64,000 bases of DNA, taken from positions 1,228,501 through 1,292,500 of the forward strand of contig JAYKKM010000225.1 of the NCBI GenBank assembly GCA_035772405.1, written 5' to 3'. The notes beneath the pieces are model-generated. The model did not search any database. It was not told where the DNA came from and saw only the letters and a list, made by a program, of their open reading frames with translations. This DNA is from Chrysogorgia sp. JL179-B06. Its lineage: Eukaryota > Cnidaria > Anthozoa > Scleralcyonacea > Chrysogorgiidae. Below are positions 12,066 through 22,855 of the stretch, one piece after another (position 1 is the stretch's first letter; each line of letters starts with the position of its first letter). Position numbers and translations under genes: made by a program.

Positions 12066-15000
12066 ATGGAGATTATGAAGCAATTATGGGAAGAGAAAGG
12101 ATATATTTCGATGGGTCTAACAGCTCAGAATTTGCGAGACAGAGCTGCCTATTACGAGAAAAGTCGGAGAGATGTTGGGGCATCTTCGAGTGGAAAAGAA
12201 AACCGAAATCTACAAGAAAGCATTGTTTCGCAAGAAAATGGCGAGGCCGAAAATGCCGACGTGGCGATGATCGAAGATAATGCAGACCAGATTTGCATAA
12301 ATGAAAATGCTAATAGCGGCATTTTTCTCGCATCAATAGAAACCGAACAATCGAATCAACCTGTTATTCATTATACCGAGAGCGATGAAGTCCCCGGGGA
12401 ACCAAATAACAATGAAAGCGTTCTTCTACACGCTGATGTGGCGACGATCGAAGATATTGCAGACCAGATTTGCATAAACGAAAATGCTAATAGCGGCATT
12501 CTTATCGCATCAATAGAAACCGAACAGTCGAATCAACCTGTTATTCATTATACCGAGAGCGACGAAGCCCCCGGGGAACCAAATAACAATGAAAGCGTTC
12601 TTCTACACGATGAGAGTGACTTTCAATGGGGGGAAGTAAATGGAAATGCTTTCTGCCAACGGGTAGATAGAGCATATGAAGCGATCGTTCATTGGAAGCG
12701 TAATATTTTCTTAATACCGTCCGGGAAAGTTGGCAAATCATTTATACGAGAGCTGGCAAGGTTGTATCAATCTTATGCTGATGGTAGTGCACTCGAACGC
12801 GTTGCCCTAAAAGCTAGCTTTGTTATGCAATGTCTCTTATTGCAAAAGCCACACGCCAAGAGCAAGACAAAGGAACATTCAAACCATCTAGAAAGAAGAT
12901 TGAAGCTCTGGTCAGAAGGGAATATCGGCACACTTCTAAATGAAGGGAAATGCATTCAAAAGCATCTCAAATCAAACACACAGAGGACGGTTGAGTTTGA
13001 GAAGATTGCTCGAGGCTTTAGTCGCCTCATGCTGCAGGGAAAAACTAACCAGGCCGTTCGTCTAATTTCTAACACCGAAAAAGGCGGCCTTCTATCTATT
13101 GATGACCTGATACCCACGGGAACGGATGAAAATGGTAATACCATTTGGCAAACTACCCGCGACGTCCTGACAGAGAAACATCCTGAAGGAATGATACCAC
13201 CACCAGAAACACTTCTTACAGAATTAGAAGAAGACACAATATGCCATGATCCTATCATCTTTGAAAGGATAACTGGAGATAGTATAAGGCAAGCGGCGAA
13301 TAGGACACAGGGCGCTGCTGGTCCATCGGGGGTAGATGCCTACTTGTGGCGCCGATTTTGTTCATCGTTCAAAAGCGCTTCCGTAGATCTTTGTAATGCT
13401 ATGGCTGGAGTGGCACGACGTTTATGCACGACACCTGTGAATCCTGATGGCATATCAGCATTCGTTGCATGCCGCCTAATCCCATTAGATAAAGATCCAG
13501 GAGTGAGACCAATTGGGATTGGCGAGGTCCCCAGACGAATAATTGCGAAATCTATTCTCAAAGTAGTGGGCGAGGATGTCAAATCAGCTGCTGGGGCTCT
13601 CCAAACTTGTGCTGGCCACGAAGCAGGGTGCGAGGCTGCTGTTCATGCCATGAAGGAAATTGGAACATCGGAAGAAACTGAAGCGTTTCTACTAGTAGAT
13701 GCCACAAATGCCTTTAACACTATTAATCGTCAAGCAGCCCTTCACAACATCCAAATCATATGCCCTGCTATGTCAACTATGCTACACAACACCTATACCA
13801 AACCAATCAGGCTATTCGTTACCGGGGGAGGAGAAATCTCATCCATGGAGGGAATCACCCAGGGTGATCCTCTGGCGATGGCCATGTATGCCCTAGCCAT
13901 AACACCGTTAATCAAAAGATTAAGGCGAGAAGATCCAGACGTAAAGCAAGTATGGTTTGCGGATGACTCGACTGCAGCAGGAAGTTTGCAAGCACTAAAG
14001 AGTTGGTGGCAACATCTTACTGATGGAGGTCCTGGTTTTGGCTACTTTCCAAATGCTAGTAAAACCACACTGATAGTCAAATCGGAATTTGTTGAGAAGG
14101 CCAAAGAAATGTTCGAAGGATCTGGAATTGAAATTACTTCTGAAGGCCAGAAGATACTTGGAGCTGCCATTGGTACATCCAACTTTGTCGAAGAATATGT
14201 AGTAAAGAAGGTGGAAAAGTGGGTAAATGAAATTTTAGCTTTGTCTAAAATAGCTGAAATGTACCCACATGCAGCTTATGCTGCCTTTACTCATGCTATT
14301 ATGGGAAAATGGCAATACATCATGCGAACAATTGGCAACATTGACAGTCTCTTCCAGCCAATTGAAGATGCCATCAACGAGAAATTCATCCCAGCCCTTA
14401 CTGGTAGAGATAAATGCTCGTCCCAAGAAAGGAAACTACTTTCTCTACCAACTCGCCTCGGTGGACTTAACATCATAAATCCAGTTGCAGCTGCAAACAC
14501 CCAGTTCGACGCCTCCCAAAAGATTGCTGCGCCTCTAAAAGAAATGATTATTAACCAAACGGAATCTTACAGAAAACCGGAACTGCAGGACATTAAAAGC
14601 AATTTGCGTCAACAGAAGAACCAACATCACGCGCGTGTAGCTGCAGAAGTCAGAGAAAGCTTGCCACAGAATAAGCAACGATCTATGGATCTAGTAAATG
14701 AAAAAGGCTCCTCATCATGGTTAACTACCCTACCATTGAAAGATCAAGGTTTTAGCCTCAATAAGGGTGAGTTTCGCGATGCCCTCAGCTTAAGATATGG
14801 GTGGCAGTTGAAAAACCTTGCCCATCACTGTGTATGTGGTGCAAGTTTTTCGACTGATCATGCCATGATCTGCCCACATGGTGGAATGACTATCGTCCGT
14901 CACAATGAAATCCGTGATTTGACAGCAGATTGGCTGAAGGAAGTCTGCACCGAGACTGAGAAAGAACCGCAGCTACAACCTTTATCTGGTGAGAACATTC

Positions 15001-15470
15001 TTCCCCGAACAGCAAACAGACGAGAAGAAGCTAGAGCGGATATTAAGGCAAAAGGCTTTTGGTGTCGCCAGCAGAGCGCATTTTTTGATGTAAGGGTGTT
15101 TCACCCGAACGCGCCGAGCTATCGCAACACAAGCATCGCAGCCTTATACCGCAGACAAGAACAAGCCAAGAAGAGAGAATACGGAGATAGGATCAGAGAA
15201 GTTGAGCATGCCTCTTTCACGCCTTTGGTGTTCTCGACAACTGGGGGAATCAGTAAAGAAACGACTGTAGCCTATAAGAGATTGGCGGAGTTGCTGGCAT
15301 TCAAACATAAAACTGAATATAATACCACTCTAGCCTGGATGCGATGCTCGCTCTCGTTTGCCCTACTTAGATCTGCTATTTCATGCATTAGAGGCACTAG
15401 AGCATCATCGGCACATCGATCCTCGGATACAAACATCGAACTTACCATTGCAGAAAGTCGATTATCTTAG
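12066..15470 (+). CDS. non-LTR retrotransposon reverse transcriptase with restriction-like endonuclease
   Basis: A 1134-residue uninterrupted ORF. Residues 1-180 are acidic and contain a tandem 59-residue duplication. Residues about 400-720 are the reverse transcriptase: GAAGPSGVDA, PLDKDPGVRPIGIGEVPRRI (motif 1-2), FLLVDATNAFNTINR (motif A, catalytic D), GITQGDPLAMAMY (motif B) and WFADDS at about 629-634 (motif C, FADD in place of YADD). Residues about 921-935 form a C-x-C-x7-H-x3-C knuckle (CVCGASFSTDHAMIC). From about 988, RADIKAKGF ... AFFDVRVFHPN is the PD-(D/E)XK-type nuclease. The protein would nick target DNA and reverse-transcribe its own RNA from the nick. The frame is open upstream of the Met to about 11970 (..RAVEQHGRNNDNATGRG), so the true start may be earlier or lost by 5' truncation. 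No internal stop is present: it is potentially active or recently so. Confidence 0.9.
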   Translation: MEIMKQLWEEKGYISMGLTAQNLRDRAAYYEKSRRDVGASSSGKENRNLQESIVSQENGEAENADVAMIEDNADQICINENANSGIFLASIETEQSNQPVIHYTESDEVPGEPNNNESVLLHADVATIEDIADQICINENANSGILIASIETEQSNQPVIHYTESDEAPGEPNNNESVLLHDESDFQWGEVNGNAFCQRVDRAYEAIVHWKRNIFLIPSGKVGKSFIRELARLYQSYADGSALERVALKASFVMQCLLLQKPHAKSKTKEHSNHLERRLKLWSEGNIGTLLNEGKCIQKHLKSNTQRTVEFEKIARGFSRLMLQGKTNQAVRLISNTEKGGLLSIDDLIPTGTDENGNTIWQTTRDVLTEKHPEGMIPPPETLLTELEEDTICHDPIIFERITGDSIRQAANRTQGAAGPSGVDAYLWRRFCSSFKSASVDLCNAMAGVARRLCTTPVNPDGISAFVACRLIPLDKDPGVRPIGIGEVPRRIIAKSILKVVGEDVKSAAGALQTCAGHEAGCEAAVHAMKEIGTSEETEAFLLVDATNAFNTINRQAALHNIQIICPAMSTMLHNTYTKPIRLFVTGGGEISSMEGITQGDPLAMAMYALAITPLIKRLRREDPDVKQVWFADDSTAAGSLQALKSWWQHLTDGGPGFGYFPNASKTTLIVKSEFVEKAKEMFEGSGIEITSEGQKILGAAIGTSNFVEEYVVKKVEKWVNEILALSKIAEMYPHAAYAAFTHAIMGKWQYIMRTIGNIDSLFQPIEDAINEKFIPALTGRDKCSSQERKLLSLPTRLGGLNIINPVAAANTQFDASQKIAAPLKEMIINQTESYRKPELQDIKSNLRQQKNQHHARVAAEVRESLPQNKQRSMDLVNEKGSSSWLTTLPLKDQGFSLNKGEFRDALSLRYGWQLKNLAHHCVCGASFSTDHAMICPHGGMTIVRHNEIRDLTADWLKEVCTETEKEPQLQPLSGENILPRTANRREEARADIKAKGFWCRQQSAFFDVRVFHPNAPSYRNTSIAALYRRQEQAKKREYGDRIREVEHASFTPLVFSTTGGISKETTVAYKRLAELLAFKHKTEYNTTLAWMRCSLSFALLRSAISCIRGTRASSAHRSSDTNIELTIAESRLS
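12258..12611 (+). repeat. 177-bp in-frame tandem duplication in the LINE N-terminus
   Basis: Two copies, 12258-12434 and 12435-12611, over 90% identical. They encode 59-residue acidic repeats (DVAMIEDNADQICINENANS... and DVATIEDIADQICINENANS...). The array keeps the frame. Confidence 0.95.
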
Positions 15471-15637
15471 AACTTCATACTTATTTTTTATATTTTTTAT
15501 GTTTTGTTTTTGTTTCTGTATCTACTAATCTTTTCTTGCTATTTTATTATGCTCATGTATATATATAAATTACTTGAAGAATATTTTTAGATTTTTAAGA
15601 AATTTGTATTATAGAGAATATATTGAATTTAAATAAA

Positions 15638-15727
<90 letters not shown>
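15638..15727. repeat. (ATT)n array at LINE 3' boundary
   Basis: About 30 ATT units directly after TTGAATTTAAATAAA. This may be the element's tail, its target, or both. Confidence 0.97.
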
Positions 15728-15732
<5 letters not shown>

Positions 15733-16119
15733 AAGGCAAATATAGATTTGAATTACCACGAGTAAAATAACTGTGGATTTTGCTATTTAGAATCAGTTCA
15801 GTTTCCATTCCAAATGGTTGTGTATACACTTGTAAATAGCAATGCGACGATGTTGTGGACGTCTTACTTGCAATTTGGAACATTATAGATTCCCTAGCGC
15901 CTAGGTAGGAGAGTATCCATTGGCATTCCCAATGTGACCTTCCCAGCCTTATTTTGCAGAATTTGTCGATTAAACATTTGTTGTTTTTATAACCCCAGAT
16001 TATGTCCGCATTGTCAAACTGGGGAAAATTATGGAGTTATAACGATAACGCACTTGCCTGAGCATGCCAATACGCCGATTAATCTTCAATACGCCGATTA
16101 ATCTTTATAAAATAAACAA

Positions 16120-16961
16120 ATTAAGCAGGTTTATGAATGCAAAACTCTTGGAGTAACAGTTGACCAGCATTTGTCTTGGAAAAGTAATACTGAGAATATT
16201 TGCAAAAAAATAACAGCAGGAATATCTGCAATTCGTCGAGTCAAACCCTTTGTTGACAAAGATACACTCATTTCAATATATAACGCTATTGTTCGACCAT
16301 ACTTTGATTACTGCTGTGAAGTATGGGATGTGTTTGGTGAATCGCAATCAAAACGACTCCAAATACTCCAAAATAGAGCTGCTAGAATTATTTTGAACAT
16401 GAGCAATGACGTAAATCACTCTATTGCTTTACGTGCATTGGGCTGGGAGCCACTCAAAACAGAAAGGAAGAAAGCTAAGGCAAAAATGATGTATAAAGTA
16501 TTACATAAAATAGGTCCCAAATCACTCACTAGTATGTTTTCATACAAGAGTGAAAAAACGAACTACAATCTTAGAGACATTTCAACCGGTCTTAGTTTAC
16601 CAAAACCACGTACTAATAGCATGAAAAATAGTTTCATGTATGACGGCGCATACCTTTGGAATTCTATTCCAAAGGAAATTCGGGAAAGTGAAACTCTTTC
16701 TTCCTTTCGAAATAAAATTGCTACTCACATCATTGACATAGAGTAACTAGTAAGTAAATTAATGTGCCTGTAAATATTCTAATAACCTTCTTATCAGATA
16801 AATTGTTTAATATTCTACCTTTTTAAATAGTTATTCTATTTTTGTAAAATAGCTCCTATATGTACCATTCTTCTTCAATCTTGTAAAATTTTTATATTTT
16901 TGCACACGCCCCCCGTGGAAATCAGCTTCGGTTGACGGGGTCAGCGTGTATAAATAAAGTT

Positions 16962-16965
<4 letters not shown>
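16120..16965 (+). pseudogene. 5'-truncated CR1/jockey-type LINE, reverse transcriptase C-terminus
   Basis: The frame opens at about 16123 (KTLGVTVDQHLSWKSN) and runs to 16746. It shows the conserved LINE post-palm block: ISAIRRVKPFVDKDTLISIY, NAIVRPYFDYCCEVWD, LQILQNRAARIILN, and the C-terminal YLWNSIPKEIRESETLSSF with the final FRNKIATHI. The catalytic palm is absent. The 3' UTR includes a GC-rich stem (GCCCCCCGTGGAAATC ... GACGGGGTCAGCG) and ends ATAAATAAAGTTTC before an (ATCT)n tail. The frame itself is intact, so this is a fairly young truncated insertion. Confidence 0.85.

Positions 16966-17050
<85 letters not shown>
16966..17050. repeat. (ATCT)n tail of LINE
   Basis: About 21 units of ATCT that directly continue the LINE 3' end. 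Confidence 0.97.
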
Positions 17051-17051
<1 letters not shown>

Positions 17052-17164
17052 ATCAACATGATCAGACCAAGTGGTATTTTCATGAAATGTGATTCCTAAA
17101 TATTTAATGCTGTTCGACTGCTTGATTTGATGTCCCTGGATAACGGATATTAAGCTTAATGCTG

Positions 17165-18090
17165 CCATAAGATTTTAATCTTCGAGAGCTACAAATAAGA
17201 AGCAATTTCTATTTTTCAAATGAAAGTTTAGTGTTAAAAAAGATTTTTGTTAAGCCAATCCGTTACATTCGCCAAGTCTGCATTAAGTTTAGAGTCGATT
17301 TCATTAAGAGAAGATGATAAAAAGTAAATAAGAGTGTCATCAGCATAAAGCGTTACATTACAAAAATTGAGACATTGTGGAAGATCATTAATAAACAAGA
17401 TAAACAAAAGAGGACCCAAGATACTTTCTTGAGCAACACCAACTGGAACACGCATCATAGATGAACTTTTTCCCCCGCAAAAAGAAATAATAGGATCGAA
17501 ACCAATTTACCGTGTTATTTGACATACCAAGGTTGGATAATTTACCAATGAGGAGTTCGTGGTCGACCGTGTTAAAAGCTTTGCTCAAGTCAAGAAGACG
17601 GCTCCAGTTGTTTGACCTGAATCCATAGCACCAAGGATTATATCCGTTCAGTATCATCCGACCTTCCAGCACAAAAACCAAATTGTTGTTTTGCGAGTAT
17701 CTTGTTTGCAATAACATGTTCATACAATTGATAGTGAACTTCTATCTCAAGTAGTTTACTGATCGTAGGAAGGATGGTAATAACAGGCCTATAATTATTA
17801 ACGTCTGTCTGATCTCCTTTTTTATGAAGTGCAGTGACTCGTCCAACTTTGCAAAGAGAAGGGAAGAAGCGATAGTGAAAGAATGGTCGAAGATTTTTGT
17901 TAAACTAGGAGCTATGACAGAAGCGGCATCTTTCAGCAACCTAGCACTAATATGATCTAAACCAATTTCCTTTTTCGTTTGAAGTTTACATAGCTGACTT
18001 TCAACATATTCTACTGGAATATGCGCGAGACAAAAAACTATTGACACAGTGCTGAAGGTTTCATTACTGAGCAGTGCTGAAGGTTTCATT
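17165..18090 (-). pseudogene. LINE reverse transcriptase palm, multiply frameshifted
   Basis: Read leftwards: a pre-palm segment (VESQLCKLQTKKEIGLDHIS ARLLKDAASVIAPSL at about 18010-17895), motif A (LLDLSKAFNTVDHELLI at about 17600), SNLGMSNNTVNWFRSY, then in another frame the motif B region (PVGVAQESILGPLLFILFIN, where an E replaces the usual G of QGS) and motif C (LYADDTLIYF at about 17350). The order is that of a jockey/CR1 LINE. At least two frame changes and the altered motif B show it is dead. Confidence 0.85.
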
Positions 18091-18117
18091 ACTGAGCAGT
18101 GCCGAAGGTTTCATTAC
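18045..18117. repeat. short tandem repeat, 25-bp unit
   Basis: Three copies of about 25 bp (GTGCTGAAGGTTTCATTACT then GAGCA) between two opposed LINE fragments. Confidence 0.85.
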
Positions 18118-18690
18118 TGTTCCATGCATTTGTCACAAATCGAATAGATTATTGTAATAGCCTTTTGTATGGACTACCTAAGCGTGAGTTAGCTAAGTTA
18201 CAGAGAATGCCGCCGCAAGACTTTTAACTTCCACCAGGAAATATGATCACATAACGCCCGTTCTGCGTGAACTGCACTGGTTACCAATTAGTTTTAGGAT
18301 AGATTTTAAGATTATACTTTTAACATATAAGGCTATACATGGAATGGCTCCGGACTATATTAGTAACTTAATTACTGTTAGGCAGCCTACGCGTTATTCG
18401 TTACGTTCTTGCACTAGCACAGTTTTACTTTTTCCTAAAGGCGAGATGCTTAGGACTTTTGGTGACAGGTCTTTCAGTGTAACTGCACCAAAACTCTGGA
18501 ATGACCTGCCAGCAACATTGCGTAACGTATTTTCTATTAGTACCTTTAAATCTCGCCTAAAAACATATCTTTTTAAATTAGCTTTTAATTACATCTAGAA
18601 TGTATCATTGTCATATTTTTATATATGTATGTACTGCGCTTTTGATCATTCTATGTCAAAAAGCGCATTATAAATTAATAAATTATCATT
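18118..18690 (+). pseudogene. 5'-truncated L2/CR1-like LINE 3' end
   Basis: Translation with one frame break gives the L2-type block FVTNRIDYCNSLLYGLPKRE, ELAKLQRM, then (Q)NAAARLLTS-like sequence, LRELHWLPISFRIDFKI, LLTYKAIHGMAPDYI, and the terminal TFGDRSFSVTAPKLWNDLP. The 3' UTR ends with the usual L2-like GCGCTTTTGATCATTC ... AAAAAGCGCATTATAAATTA. The break near 18210 and lack of a palm make it a relic. Confidence 0.85.
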
Positions 18691-19307
18691 ATTAAGCTTT
18701 TTGCAATAGAGCAAAGAGAATTGAACATTTCAGACATTGATTGAGCATCAGAATAACAAACACCGATCGATAAATAAAGACTGGATCGAGCAACTAATGT
18801 TCAGAAAATAAAGCCGGAAGTAGCTCGTGGCGGCCATCTTGTTGGAACTTCGTTGTATATAGTTTTACTATAGGCGACAGAGAATATATCTGTCTCTGAT
18901 ATTTTAAGATGCTAAAATGAATCAGTTGTCCAAAGTTTTCCCATAATATAGAACACAAACTACGGCTCCATAACAGTAACTATGAAGCTGGGGTTAGCTC
19001 GTGGCGGCCAAATCCTTCGACAACTGATTCATTTTACCATCTTAAAGATCAGATTGTCTTCTACATGGCCGCTGCAAAATATTCCCGGTTTCATAACACG
19101 CTTTAACCGTAATTTTTAGATTGTCGCAACCTTAAATTTATTGTTTCACTTTAATATTAAGTGAGTGTACTTATTTGGTGTTGTACTTTGATTTTATGAT
19201 AATTTTTCATCGCTACAGTAGCAGTTTAACGTTTCTCTACTTTACTCTTTATTCTGCAGGGTTGTGATTGTCAAAGTGATGTTATAAACATACACGTAAA
19301 AACTAAC
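18691..19307. other. intronic DNA with an imperfect inverted repeat
   Basis: 18903-18936 (ATTTTAAGATGCTAAAATGA then ATCAGTTGTC) is mirrored at 19016-19049 (GACAACTGATTCATTTTACC then ATCTTAAAG). AGCTCGTGGCGGCCA occurs twice (18822, 18994). I see no gene. Confidence 0.6.
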
Positions 19308-19475
19308 CTCTTGTTGTAGGTTCTGAATGTGACTTTCTTTTGCCTTGTTAGAGCTATGAAGCACGGATATATGTTCCTGAAGGTCCGACTGATGTTTTTC
19401 AAATGTTTCAACCTTTGTTGCTGCAGCAGCGAACTCGGTATCTTTCTTAGCTAATTCTCCTTTTAATGATTCAAC
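19308..19475 (-). CDS. ERC/ELKS-like coiled-coil protein, internal exon (3rd seen)
   Basis: A 168-nt phase-0 exon of 56 residues, acceptor TCAATCAAG, donor GAG|GTTAGT. It begins VESLKGELAKKDTEF and ends SHIQNLQQE. Joined to the end of the exon at 26236 (..SHSKFMKSK) it gives the SHSKFMK-x-K-(I/V)-x2-LK-x-EL-x-KK run that is characteristic of ERC proteins, which is strong support for both the junction and the family. The rest (KVETFEKHQSDLQEHISVL) also keeps the ERC register. Confidence 0.9.
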
Positions 19476-20395
19476 CTTGATTGAAAACAAAATACAAAGT
19501 ACAAAGGTTTAGGAGATGTAACATTGCTAAATGTGAAACAGAAACCCAATTAAAATATATATTATAAATATTATACGGTAAAATTATCCTGCCCGCCACG
19601 AAGAGGCAAGGTCTGTGCGAAAAGATCAAAGGCAGGATCATTTTGCCGCGACCAGACGAGATTAATAAGTTTTATATTATATGGCTTTTTTTAATTTCTC
19701 ACATTTCCTCAACTTTTTCGCAATTTTTTAAAACTTTTCAGTTGTTTTGTATAATGACCGGACGGTCTTTACCGGTTTGTACAGATCGCTCAGGAACCAA
19801 GCAGATTGCAGAAAAGCTGCGTATATACAGTTCACGAGCCAAGCCATATAATAGTAGTAATTACAACTTGTTAATCAAATGTAAAACATGAAAATATCAA
19901 AGAATACATAATGTCTGCGAAGTCCATCGACTTGTTGGAAATCAGTTAAACCGTAAGAAATATAAACTGATTTGCCGTCTTTATATAGCCTGATGTAAAC
20001 ATGCGGTAACAAACTAGATAATATGTTACACAACTATTTGAGAGTTCTTCCAAACTCTCTGAGTGTTACATCAAGCAATGCAAACATGGTAAATACAGTT
20101 TATATTTATTTTATATAATAAACACTGAAATGGACAATAACAAGTGAAAAGAATAAGCAATTCTTAGCATTCGCTAAACCAATCTGAGTAGCTACGAATG
20201 CGACTTGTGACGTAATTACCGTGTTTGCATAACCTTAAGGTTATGTTTACACACTGCAATTAATCGGGCCGATTTATGGTTTAGAAATCAAATATTCTGG
20301 AAGGTTGGTGTATTACCGATATAGTTTGTAGGAGGGCTAACGTTTCGTGCGAAGGTGCTTTCATGAATTGACGAAGGGACATTGCTCGAAACATC

Positions 20396-21396
20396 AAGGC
20401 CCTTCTACACAAGACAATTCATTGAATACGATTGTAATTCTGGGCATACATTGTTGTACACGATTGTCAATCTGGCGTATGCAATTGTTTTAGAGGTGAG
20501 CCGATGTTAAAAAAAAGCCGATTGCCGATACCGATTGTTAAGAGCCGATATTTTCCCACCATCGGCCGATTAATCGGCAAAACCGATGTTTGCTAACCTG
20601 ATGCTCAGTGCTCCCGTTTTGTCGTTTTATTCATCGCAAGTTTCGCAATGAGAGGAAGTCATCATGCAAGCCAATTCTCGTATTTTAAGTGCAACAAAAC
20701 AAACAGAAAATAGCCAAGTTGTCACCAAACAAGGTAAAGAAAAAAAACAAAATGAAAAAAACAAAATGCAAAATTACAGGCCTAATAGTCAAACTGTAAT
20801 CTCGGCAAATTGTGATGTAAAAATAATAAATTGTCTGCTTTGTGTGGAGCAAGTGAACTTCTCTTCTCTGTGTAAATTTTGCCATGCTCACTGAACACAC
20901 GTTTCGACTCCACGGAAATCCAATGAGTTTGGTTTCTGTTAATTTCCGTAACAGAAGTTTCTTGCAACAAACATCGCAGCTAATAATAAATCGCGAGAGA
21001 GAATAAAACAGTGATAATCGGTTTCAGCGTTCGCGCAATACCGATAATATACCATAGATTTCAATTTTCTTAAATTAAAATACCGAAAAACCGACATTAA
21101 AAAAGACTATAAATAGTAGTGCGAGGAAGAGAGAGCAGAAATACGAATACAAGAGTCACGAGACAACCGATCCGATGGTGAAAGACAATCGGCCGATGGC
21201 CGATTGTGAGAAAAACTAGCCGATAATCGGCTCTGCCGATGTTTTGCCGATGATCGGCTCACCTCTAAATTGTTTGCATGTGACATAATTCTTGTTTATG
21301 ATTCGATGGCGAATGTTGACACGCGTGTACAGTTTGATCACATACACCAAGATGACAATCGTATATGACACATCTTTATCGTGTAGATGGGCCTTT
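20396..21396. mobile_element. MITE with AAGGCCC...TACAC ends, split by an hAT-type insertion
   Basis: The left end AAGGCCCTTCTACACAAGAC and right end TATCGTGTAGATGGGCCTT are complementary. The arms carry related TTGTACACGATTGTCAATC and GATGACAATCGTATATGAC. Its middle is interrupted at 20491-21267 by another element, so this one is older. Confidence 0.75.
20491..21267. mobile_element. non-autonomous hAT-type transposon (777 bp) with 8-bp TSD
   Basis: Ends TAGAGGTGAGCCGATG and CGATGATCGGCTCACCTCTA are inverted repeats. The host sequence AATTGTTT is duplicated exactly on both sides (20483-20490 and 21268-21275). An 8-bp duplication with (C/T)AGAGGTG-type termini is the hAT hallmark. The subterminal regions are packed with GCCGAT/ATCGGC repeats, possible transposase binding sites. 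No transposase ORF is present. Confidence 0.88.
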
Positions 21397-21462
21397 AGAC
21401 ACACTATTTCTGCAGTACACACCAACCTTCCAGGTATTCAATTTGTATTTCTACACTACCTA

Positions 21463-21654
21463 TAGACCTCTTTCATAATGGCTTCCAGTATAAATTATTA
21501 AATATTCTTTTATAATGCATGCAAATTAGCCTTTCTGGCCTCGTTACAAAGCGAAGATTCTTTGGAATTACAGACACACGAACGAGGCCATAAAGGCTAA
21601 TTTAAATTAATATAAAATAATATTTAATTTGGGTGCCATTATGAAAGAGGTCTA
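21463..21654. mobile_element. MITE family A, copy 2
   Basis: 192 bp, TAGACCTCTTTCATAATGGC at the left and GCCATTATGAAAGAGGTCTA at the right. The interior is almost identical to 850-1034 (CGTTACAAAGCGAAGATTCT then TTGGAATTACAGACACACG). Confidence 0.93.
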
Positions 21655-21847
21655 CGCAGCACAACACGTTTATATAATAGGAAGAAGTGTACGGATTATG
21701 AGCCCACAAATCATTCCGCTGACTGTTTCGCGTTCTTAACATGCATCGACGTGTGATGCGGGAGTAGACTGGCACGAGTGTGCTTTTAACGGAAAGTTCG
21801 ACCGAAACAGTAATTCGTGTACCGACAGATTATCACTGTATTTTCTT

Positions 21848-22135
21848 AGGGGCTGATTACATGAGAAAATTTCAGCCCGGGCTGAAAATAAGTTCGATTA
21901 CATGACCAATTTCAGCCTAGGCTGAAACCTGAAAATAGTGCAGAAGTCATGTCAGTGTTTCTGTTTACGCCTGCGCAATGAACATTTACACGCTAAATTC
22001 AGCCACAGTGATTCAGCTCGAGCTGAAATTTTTGAGCAGCCCCGGGCTGAAATTTTCGCCATGTAATCGCAACGTCAGTTTTTAAAGGATTTGTTCGTGA
22101 GCCCGGGCTGAAACTCTCCATGTAATCGATCCCTT
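21848..22135. mobile_element. foldback element with CAGCCCGGGCTG motifs
   Basis: About 288 bp. Ends AGGGGCTGATTACATG and CATGTAATCGATCCCTT are complementary. It contains at least four copies of the self-complementary TTTCAGCCCGGGCTGAAA motif or close variants, so every subregion can fold. Confidence 0.8.
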
Positions 22136-22331
22136 AAACCATGGCATGTAAGACGAAACTGATTTGATTTCAAGATAAAATATTAGTTTTATTTCTGGAT
22201 TAGTATGTATTTTACGTAAAAACTAGTGTCACGAAGAACTTATTTAATATAATGTCTGGGGCTTTTGATGACTTCGATGGAAGCTAAATTTCACCACAAA
22301 CGCATTGTACCTTCGTTTGTTTGCAACACTT

Positions 22332-22855
22332 AGGGGGTGTTTATATGGAGGAGGGCCAGCCCTCTTGGTAGGGCTAGTCCTCTTTGCCGAGATCCCGCGT
22401 CTCAGCGTAATTCTTTGTAAAAATTTGTTTGTGTTTACATGACAAGAGGGCCAGCCATCCTAGGCGAGATCCCGAGATCTCGCCTATGGGAGGGCTGGAA
22501 ATTTTTCATATAAACGCACTGAAGAGGGCTGGGAAATAAAAGCTCCATACAAGCGACAAAGTTTATCTTTACCAGTATTTTCTGGGCAACTTTATATTTC
22601 GCACGACCTGTTTGCTTATGTTTAAGTTACAAATTGAACACTTGTCCGCAAAAGTGGGATTCTAGGTTTCGTGCGAAAATAAATGCAGCTGTAGCCATTC
22701 GAGCGAGCCAGCTTGGGCAGCGAGCCAGCTCGGTTAGGAGGGCTAGAAATTCTCATGTAAACAAGGGATGAAATCCATCTCGTCAAAGAGGGCTAGCCCT
22801 ACCAAGAGGGCTGGCACTACAAAGAGGGCTGACCCTCCTCCATATAAACACGTTT
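22332..22855. mobile_element. foldback element with repeated AGAGGGCTGG motifs
   Basis: About 524 bp. The left AGGGGGTGTTTATATGGAGG AGGGCCAGCC and right GGGCTGACCCTCCTCCATAT AAACACG are inverted. The motif AGAGGGCTGG or its inverse appears more than eight times across the element. No ORF. Confidence 0.8.

Larger units (their letters stand above)
11970..15637 (+). mobile_element. R4/R2-like non-LTR retrotransposon, nearly complete
   Basis: About 3.7 kb between an (ATT)n array ending at 11969 and another starting at 15638. One long ORF covers it, followed by a 160-bp AT-rich 3' UTR. There is no long terminal repeat and no apurinic endonuclease domain. The endonuclease is the C-terminal restriction-like type, which suits R2/R4-group LINEs. 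Dong and related R4-clade elements are known to use TAA repeats as targets, and the flanks here fit that behaviour. Clade placement is an inference. Confidence 0.8.

Noticed and set aside
13340..13582. minus-strand ORFs inside the LINE reverse transcriptase (also 12541-13258, 14235-14500)
   Set aside because: Shadow frames opposite a well-supported coding sequence.
20330..20395. two opposed hammerhead-like words (CGTTTCGTGCG... and GACGAAGGGACATTGCTCGAAAC)
   Set aside because: The core is altered (TTGACGA for CUGANGA, CATGAAA on the other strand) and stem II is weak. It may be a very old Penelope terminus but is not supportable.
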